A stretch of 64,000 nt of DNA from the NCBI RefSeq assembly GCF_932294415.1, contig NC_065536.1, positions 54,594,354 through 54,658,353 on the forward strand, in the 5' to 3' direction. Position numbers and translations under genes: made by a program. Positions within the stretch are counted from its first letter, which is position 1. Each line of letters starts with the position of its first letter. Under the pieces are notes generated by a model that saw only the letters and a list, made by a program, of their open reading frames with translations, was not told the origin of the DNA and did no database searches. Shown piece by piece: positions 57,127 through 64,000 of this stretch. The stretch is from Quercus robur. Lineage: Eukaryota; Streptophyta; Magnoliopsida; Fagales; Fagaceae.

Positions 57127-58113
57127 AAATGTAAAGTTCATATTTTTAGGTTGGCAACCATGAACAAATTGTAACATTTAGAACTTAGTTTTTGTCTAGT
57201 GTTTAATCTAGAAATATTCAAAAACAAGAAAAAAGAATTTTTGCACAATTGAAGACTCAAGAAAGTAGGAAAAGATAAGTACACGAATCTCGATTGGTCG
57301 AGATACTGAATTCTCACTTTCTTTCTTACCCATTGGGCCTAGGTTTTTGATAGATCTTAAGAATATGTAAATATAAACCCTAGAACATGGTTTTACACAT
57401 TTAAGAGAATAGTGTTTTGTACACAAATCTGGAGTTTTCCAAACCCTTTTGAAGCTACAATTGGAGACCTTGTGCAAACAAAAGATCTAGCTATAGAGTA
57501 AAGCTAATGCATCAAATTAACCATTGGATCTAGGTTTTGATAGATCTTAAGAATATGTAAATATAAACCCTAGAACACGTTTTTACACATTCAAGAGAAC
57601 AGTGTTTTGTACACAAATCTGGAGTTTTCCAAACCCTTTTGAAGCTACAACTGGAGACCTTGTGCAAACAACAAATCTAGCTATAGAGTAAAACTAATGC
57701 ATCAAATCAACCACAGTTGATGATCTAAACCTTTGAGTGGAGTTTTCAAAGTCACAAACAGAAGTGTTTGTGTGCAACAGTTTCACTATAAAAGAATCTG
57801 TGGATTCGGAGCTGCGTGTGGTAACATGAATAAGTACTACACGAGGTAGCAGTAAATTTAGGGTTAAGTCTATTGTACAAACTTTCATTTTATTAGTAAA
57901 ATGTTGCCATGAGGATTGTTTAGGTTAAAACCTCTCCAAGTTTTTACTTTAAAACCACAATTTCAGATGTTTTCCTAGATCATCATTCTTGGTATTCATG
58001 TGGTTTATGATTGTGTGATATTTGTTTAAATCAGATCTAATTGCATGATTAATCATTTTAATTAATTGACTAGAAATATGATTGAATCTTACTCAACTAG
58101 GGTCTAAAACCCT
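57127..58113 (+). repeat. LTR-like sequence, forward orientation
   Basis: Same family as 16985-17880 (opposite strand there). Includes ggttggcaaccatg, acttagtttttgtc, tcgattggtcgag, the tandem duplication 57331-57711 and an end near aaaccctaaca. No target duplication found. Confidence 0.5.
57331..57711. repeat. Tandem duplication of about 190 bp inside the LTR-like sequence
   Basis: cattgg..ctaggttttt, gatagatcttaagaatatg and aaatctggagttttccaaac each occur twice, 190 bp apart. Confidence 0.88.
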
Positions 58114-58512
58114 AACATAAAATTTATATAAAATTATAAATCATCATATATATATATAAGATATATTTATTATAAATTTGGAACATAATCAACTAATTAC
58201 TAATTTAATTATCACTTATACTAATATTTAACCAAGCTAACTAAATAAATTAAGTTAAAATAAATGTCTTCTTCTCAACAAAAAAAAAAAAAAAAAATGT
58301 TCAAACTCATAAGTGATAATACATGATATATAAGCCAAAATAATAATTTTTTCTTATCTTATTAATCATCTAGCCTAATCAACTTCATCTCCCTAGTATA
58401 AGTTAGTTTTGTCATTATTTTCATCATCTTGCAAAACCATTTCTTCATTGATATCTTCTTCCTCATTATCTCCAAAATTTATTATCTCTTCTTATTCTTC
58501 TTTTTCGATGAC

Positions 58513-58546
<34 letters not shown>

Positions 58547-59196
58547 CTTCTTGACATTCAAGTTTCTTTGATTTATAACAAAATTAAAATATAGTTATAT
58601 GGTTATTTAATACTTTATTCATAATATAGAAAAGAAATTGGTAAATGTGAAGGCCAAAAAAGTGAGTCAAGTGTGTGGTCCAAATTTTGTAGGAGAGAGA
58701 AGAAATCATGGTTGGACATGTTATTTTATTGGGTTCAACCAAGTAATTAAATAATTTTTTATTTAAAAAATTACCAAAAACTTGTTGGACTTCAATCAAA
58801 GCACAAATATTAACCACAATAATAATAATAATAATCTAAACCCACATGCCTATGTATTGTTCAATACATACAATAATATAATATGATTCAAACAATATGC
58901 ATGTATGTATCGTACAGTTTATGAGTATCATCAATACATACTTATGATATGATTTTTTTTCACTCAATTTGATACATAACATGTATTCTACAATACTAAC
59001 CACTATGATACAATAATTGGTAAGGACTAGAAGATCAATGTGTTGGAAAGAATAATTCACTTTCCATGCCATTGAAGATCAAATCAAAATTTTGATTGCT
59101 AGATAAAATCATAGGAATGAAGGGATTGAAGCAATCAAACTAGAATTCAAATTCAAATTATCATTGGCTTTTGTGTGTAATTCCTATTATAAATAT
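58114..59196. other. AT-rich intergenic DNA; no gene seen
   Basis: AT microsatellites (58148-58160; 58517-58542) and an A run at 58280-58296. Short frames here are not supported by any recognisable domain. Confidence 0.5.
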
Positions 59197-59702
59197 GGGG
59201 AAATTACACTTTATCCCTCCTAAAATATACATCGTTTTACACTTACACCCCTAAACTATGAGAATGCATTTTTACTCACATAAACTATTACATATGTAAC
59301 ACTTGCCCTCCTAAACTATGAAAATGCAAATTTACCCTACCTAAACTATTAATTGTGTTTTAAATTGCCTTCCATGGGTTATAGTTTAAGGAAGTAAGTG
59401 TGCATTGCCATAGTTTAGGGGAAAAGTGTAAAATGAGTCATAGTTTAGGAAATTGCCATAGTTGAGGGGTAAAGCGTAAAATGAGTCATAGTTTAGGAGA
59501 GTAAAATGTGCATTCTCATTTATTTATGAAAGCAAATTTTGAGTATGAAATAAAGATTCACACAAGAAAAGTGATCACAACATTTCCCTTGTTTGTGGTC
59601 TTTATTAATACGGTGGTGGGTTGCACACTCCTAGAAAGTCTCTCGGATGCAGTAAGAGTAAAATGAGTCATACTTTAGGACGATAAAGTGTAACTTTCCC
59701 CC
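59197..59702. mobile_element. Fold-back element / MITE
   Basis: Ends GGGGAAATTACACTTTATC and (inverted) GGGGGAAAGTTACACTTTATC. The interior repeats cctaaactatg on one half and catagtttagg on the other many times. About 506 bp. No clear target duplication. Confidence 0.68.
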
Positions 59703-60044
59703 TAAACATGATAATATTGTAATGTACTTTCAAGAAAAAATAAAATGAGAAAATATAGCCACTTAATCTTTTGTCTCGTGGATGTAATGTTACAACTAAC
59801 AACTGGGCATAACCAATGAAAAAATACAAACAAATAAACCAGTTAATTTGAGTGACCAGTAGTAAGCGGGTGTATCTAACTGTTCCAGAATGGACAACTG
59901 CACACTACACACCATATTACTTTATGTACATATATAACATCATTATGTCATCTCGAATGGACCAATAACTCCATTCAACTACAAAATATATATATATACA
60001 CACACAGAAAATTCTATAAATCCCAGGTCAAGAAGATGATCAAA
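59703..60044. other. 3' flank of the PIRL gene
   Basis: Would contain the 3' UTR of the minus-strand gene. Nothing else seen. Confidence 0.5.
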
Positions 60045-62144
60045 TCATAATTGTTGATCCAACCAAGGGTCTCTCGAAGCTTTTCCAGCTCCCACATATC
60101 CTGCAACACTTTGTGAAACCCCAGAAACCAAGTTATTCAACAAGGAAGTTCCCCATGCTAGCCAACCAGTCTGAGCTTGCTGCTTGTTTTCTTCAATCAT
60201 GCTCCTCTGTTGCTCCTCTGCTTTGATATCAAGCCACCTCTTTGCCATGTACTCCTTGACAGCTTCAACCCCTTTATTCACAATATCTATGGGAGGTATT
60301 ATGAGCGGATTTTGGTCCAAATTAAGCTTAGTTAGATTTTTGAGCTGACCAAATGTGTCAGGAAGAGCTCGGATTTGGTTGTTGCTTAAGTCAAGCTCCC
60401 TTAGGTTCATAAGATCACCAATTGTTTCAGGAAGCTGTGTTAAATCACTGAAATTACTGCTAAGGTTCAGAACCTCAAGATTTGTTAATCTCCCAATAGC
60501 ATGAGGTAGGCCACGTAGCTCATTGAAATGAACATCTACATATCTTAAAGACCTCATTTCACAAATTGATGCAGGAAGACAACGGATTCTATTCAGGTGG
60601 ATTGAGAGCCTTTCAAGATTAACTAGTCCGTACCCAATATTTGATGGCAAACACATCAAATTGTTAAAGCTTGCATCTAACTCCACCAGTGAACTAAAAG
60701 GAAGTAGGAAACAGTTAATGAATAAAGGACCTAGTGAAGATGCTAAGAAAAGAATAGGAAAATGCAAATTTTCTAGGGAACAATAGAAAGTGAAACACTA
60801 GTAAATGATGTCTTTACCTGCAGCGAGCAATCGAGTCAGGAAGGGAACTAAGTTTATTTCCTGAGACATTGAGGACCCTCAGGTTAAGCAACAGTCCAAT
60901 AGAACCTGGCAGGGATACTAAAAGATTGGAAGAAATATCAAGCTCCTCCAGTTTCTGAAGCCCTGCTATCGAATCAGGAAGGACCTGTTTCCCCAAACGA
61001 ATAAAGAAAATATCAGGAACTGCATATAGAAATTCTATAATTCCAGTTACACTTTTGAACAAACGATCATAGGTAGGTTCTTCACCACTCAAAATCTCGC
61101 ATGTACTCTATGTCATGATGGTTCATCAAGGTTTCATATTATGATTAGCTCTCATGTTGCAATTAGAGAATACCAAATGACCAACATCTTTAAGTTCTGT
61201 ACGGCAGAGTCAGAGACCAAGTTTGGAGTAGACAACTAATATAATCAGAAGTCAGAACTTTTTTTTTATTTTTTATAAATCTAATCAGAACAATATACCT
61301 AAAGAAAGAAGCCAGAATAATATCCTATCCAGGAAGCATGCACAAATAAGGTAGTTCTTCACCCTCCCTTCTTTTCTTTTTTCTTTTTTTTTCTTCTTAT
61401 TTTTATTTTTGAAATAAGTCCTCTACTTTCCACCTACTTGTTCACTCCTAGAAACAGAGTTGAGTAAAAGAAATATAATATTAATCATATGCGACATTTG
61501 ACACAAAAACTTACTTTAATAGCTTAATTGATCACAAAGTAGGGTCCCTGAATTGGAATTTTTTTTTTTTTTTTTTTTTTGGTTCATTCTTGAATCTGAG
61601 ATAGTTTAATTTCCATTAATTTCCTACTTTTTTCTTTGCAGCCTTTCAAATTTATCAAAAAAAAAAAAAAAGCACTAACCTCTAGCTGATTACGGGACAA
61701 ATTGAGCACGAGCAACCCATGAAGCATCCCAAATGCCTCAGGAAGAAACCTCAGCTGACGCCCACAAAGCTCAACCCTCTCCACAACAACCCCACCTTCT
61801 GCCTCCTTCAATATCCCAACTACCTCATCACACACTTCCTCTTCCTTAAACCCCTTCTCCAACTCTGACACAACTGATCCATAAACCTCGACCAACCTGT
61901 CCTCTGCTTCTCTCAACTGTTTCTCATATTCCTCATGCATCTCTTCCAGCCTCACCGACTTGGTGATCTGGGTGATATCTGGGATGGCTTGGGCTAGTGA
62001 GGCTAGGACTTTAGGGTGGTTGAGATAAGGCAACTGGGTCAGCAGGGTTTGTTGAAGTTGTGGAGGGAGTCGTGGATGGGAATTGGGGTTGAGTTGGGAT
62101 AGGACATAGGAGAGAATTGGCAAGTCTTTGGGGTTTTGATCCAT
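60045..62144 (-). CDS. Plant intracellular Ras-group-related LRR protein (PIRL)
   Basis: Three exons on the minus strand: 62144-61680, 60984-60818, 60693-60045, joined in phase (1281 nt, 426 aa); introns of 695 and 124 bp, all GT..AG. The first 60 residues ([13 protein letters not shown] ... [12 protein letters not shown]) match the N-terminus of PIRL group proteins; a coiled coil follows (about 65-105). From about residue 125, nine or ten leucine-rich repeats follow the form LPxxIxxLxxLxxLdLSxN, for example [19 protein letters not shown] and [19 protein letters not shown]. The C-terminus has [11 protein letters not shown] and ends [11 protein letters not shown]. PIRLs are soluble, lack kinase and transmembrane parts, and resemble animal/yeast Ras-binding LRR proteins; Arabidopsis members act in pollen and gametophyte development. 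Closest by memory to PIRL1/3/9. The start is chosen because the conserved N-terminus begins there. Confidence 0.9.
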
Positions 62145-62774
62145 AAAGCAATGAGAAAGTCTAAGAAGAGTGGACTACAGATAGAGAAGATGGTGATGGT
62201 GATGAGCATGAGAATGAGAGAGGAGGAGCGTTTGAGGAGAGAAATATAGTTGGTAGAGAACGTAGAACACACTAGACTTTGATACTGTGGGCTGAGAAAA
62301 ACTGTGTATTGGATGCTGTTTCAGTTTGATTGGAGTGAAAAAAACGCAAATGCAAGATTAGAAGTTGGCACTATGATTTGGAGTATTATAAGTGGATAAA
62401 TAAAGAAAAGCCAATTTGACCGAACAGATTTCATTCATGTAAAGGTCAAAAAACATAATATGTGGTATTATTCATTATCGTCGTATGGTATGGGGTCAAT
62501 AAACCTACACTAGAAACACTCTTTTTTCATTCAAGAAAAAAAAAAAAAAAAAAATCCCAGATATATATTGTTGACTAATGATCAATTTTAATTGAGTACT
62601 CATCTCTTTTAATATTTCTGTTTTATTGGGATATATATCTTATTGCCTAACCATTTGGTTTTGATAAGATACTCTCCAAAACTTATGTTGATTGCTTATT
62701 TGAAAAGTATTGTAGGAAATGAGGGGGAAATTTTTCGCATGAGGAGACTCGCCAAAATAAGCTCTAAAAACCCA

Positions 62775-62812
<38 letters not shown>

Positions 62813-64000
62813 TGGGTTTTAGCTTGCCAAACTAACTAGTTAGATTAAGGAATAAAATTCTGTTTTCCCCCACTCTTAATCTTCTATTTCATGCTCCACA
62901 AATGCAAATTCTATGTCTCACTTGTTGTATTACACTTTATATTTTATTAATCAAAACATATTACACTTACTCTTTTTCCCTTATAAAGTAACCAAAATTT
63001 AAAAAGGGAAAAAAAATTCTCACACGTGACATCTCGCTAATAAACCATAAAGTAAAACACTAAAAATTAAATAAACTTCAACAAAGCAAAAACACAATAT
63101 CAAAATATAACACTATATTCAAATTATGAAATAAAAAATCATTTGTCCTACTCCTAGTATTTGATTATATGATTCATTAATCGCAGCATGTCACGACTCA
63201 CGTATACTTTTTTTTTATATAAAGTAACTAAAATAAAATCTAAAACTCTGTTTTGCAACCACAATTTCTCATAGAATTTTTCACAAGCTTCCATTTTAAA
63301 TTCAAAACATCTTTTCTAACAGCTTATACATGTGATACACCCTATGAATAGTTAGATATCATGTCAATGAGTTAAATCAATATATAACTTACAATATTTT
63401 TTTTTAAAAGCAAATCTTATCAACTTTAAAATCACATCTTAATCATCTATATCTACGTGGAAATTGATATATGACCAACTGATCTGGTCTGATTTCCCAT
63501 TATCTTCAAGAATCTTCTGGGGCCAAAAACCCATTAAAATAAGTCAATGGGAAAGAGACCTTCATCCAACAGGGATTAAAAAATATATTCGAACAATCTC
63601 GGGCCACTGCTTACGGCCTTCTGTAGTATGGCGACGTTGCTACCTACTCTCTACTCTCTAGAGCTTGCCACAACCATCCACTAGAAAAGCTCGTATTATA
63701 CGTCCAATTCAGTACATGTGGCTATTACTGGGACGGGTTAAGGGAATAAACTAAAGCAAGAACAATGAAAGGTTCAATTTCAGTAATGATACAAAAGTTG
63801 AAGTAAACAAGTGTGACTAATAAATAATCCATTTTCAATGGCCTCATTCAAAAGCAAATAACTCAGGTACAAGATTCATTAATTTCTGAGAAGAGGTAAC
63901 ATAAACGAAAACTCCAAGACTAGAAAAGACTCAAGAATGCTACTCTTGTACAGCCCCTTCTCCCACAAAGAGGAAGAGAACCAAAAGCTATAAGAAAACT
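62145..64000. other. Promoter side of the PIRL gene and flanking DNA
   Basis: 62145-62330 is GA-rich on the + strand (a CT-rich 5' leader on the minus strand), as expected for the PIRL 5' UTR. Beyond it: A and T runs (62533-62553; 62780-62811), AT-rich DNA, and a less AT-rich patch at 63470-63690 with a 65-codon frame that has no known domain. No second gene is supported. Confidence 0.5.

Noticed and set aside
63464..63661. 65-codon frame near the right edge
   Set aside because: The patch is slightly less AT-rich but I recognise no family and see no flanking exon; it could also be a repeat fragment.

Overview
The window looks like nuclear DNA of a woody eudicot. It is AT-rich, has long A/T tracts, introns with GT..AG borders, Ty3/gypsy and Ty1/copia retrotransposons, MITEs, and plant-type genes (a DOXC-class 2-oxoglutarate dioxygenase cluster and a plant intracellular Ras-group LRR gene). 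The repeat families feel like Fagales (oak/chestnut relatives), but I cannot prove the genus. I see no bacterial, organellar, tRNA, rRNA or CRISPR feature.

Layout. 1-8468 is the 3' part of a decayed Tat-lineage Ty3/gypsy element on the + strand: protease, RT, two RNase H domains, integrase, a tandem-repeat spacer, an antisense gene with its own TATA box and introns, then the 3' LTR. 11095-12511 is a 1.2-kb GC-rich insertion bracketed by a perfect 92-bp direct repeat. 13047-41481 holds a one-strand (minus) cluster of five 2OG-Fe(II) dioxygenase copies: A (13.0-16.1 kb, broken by a solo LTR in exon 1), B (25.7-27.7 kb, the only intact one, 347 aa), D (29.7 kb, 5' fragment made by a tandem duplication), E (33.0-33.4 kb, exon-3 relic) and C (39.6-41.5 kb, 4-nt frameshift). 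Between them sit a complete but non-autonomous second Tat-like element (19849-25091, minus, TSD ATAAC, 80-bp array of about 27 units), two PIF/Harbinger-like elements carrying a captured short-chain dehydrogenase fragment, a hAT-like element with an identifiable empty site, and several solo LTRs. 43-59 kb is almost pure repeat: a reversed copia 3' end, a 2.4-kb solo LTR, a Mutator-like MITE with a second MITE nested in it, and a gag-only copia relic with both LTRs (51815-about 56845). 60045-62144 (minus) is an intact three-exon PIRL gene encoding 426 aa.

How it works together. Only two genes look able to make a normal protein: dioxygenase copy B and the PIRL gene. The rest is a record of birth, decay and transposon insertion around the dioxygenase cluster. 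The most interesting point is that two separate Tat-like elements share one plan (pol, tandem array, antisense gene, 3' LTR), with the antisense TATA box lying 289 and 293 nt from the inner edge of the 3' LTR. Six solo LTRs were defined by TG..CA ends: five have perfect 5-bp target duplications and one has a 4/5 match. All domain names rest on reading the translated sequence against remembered family features; no search was run.
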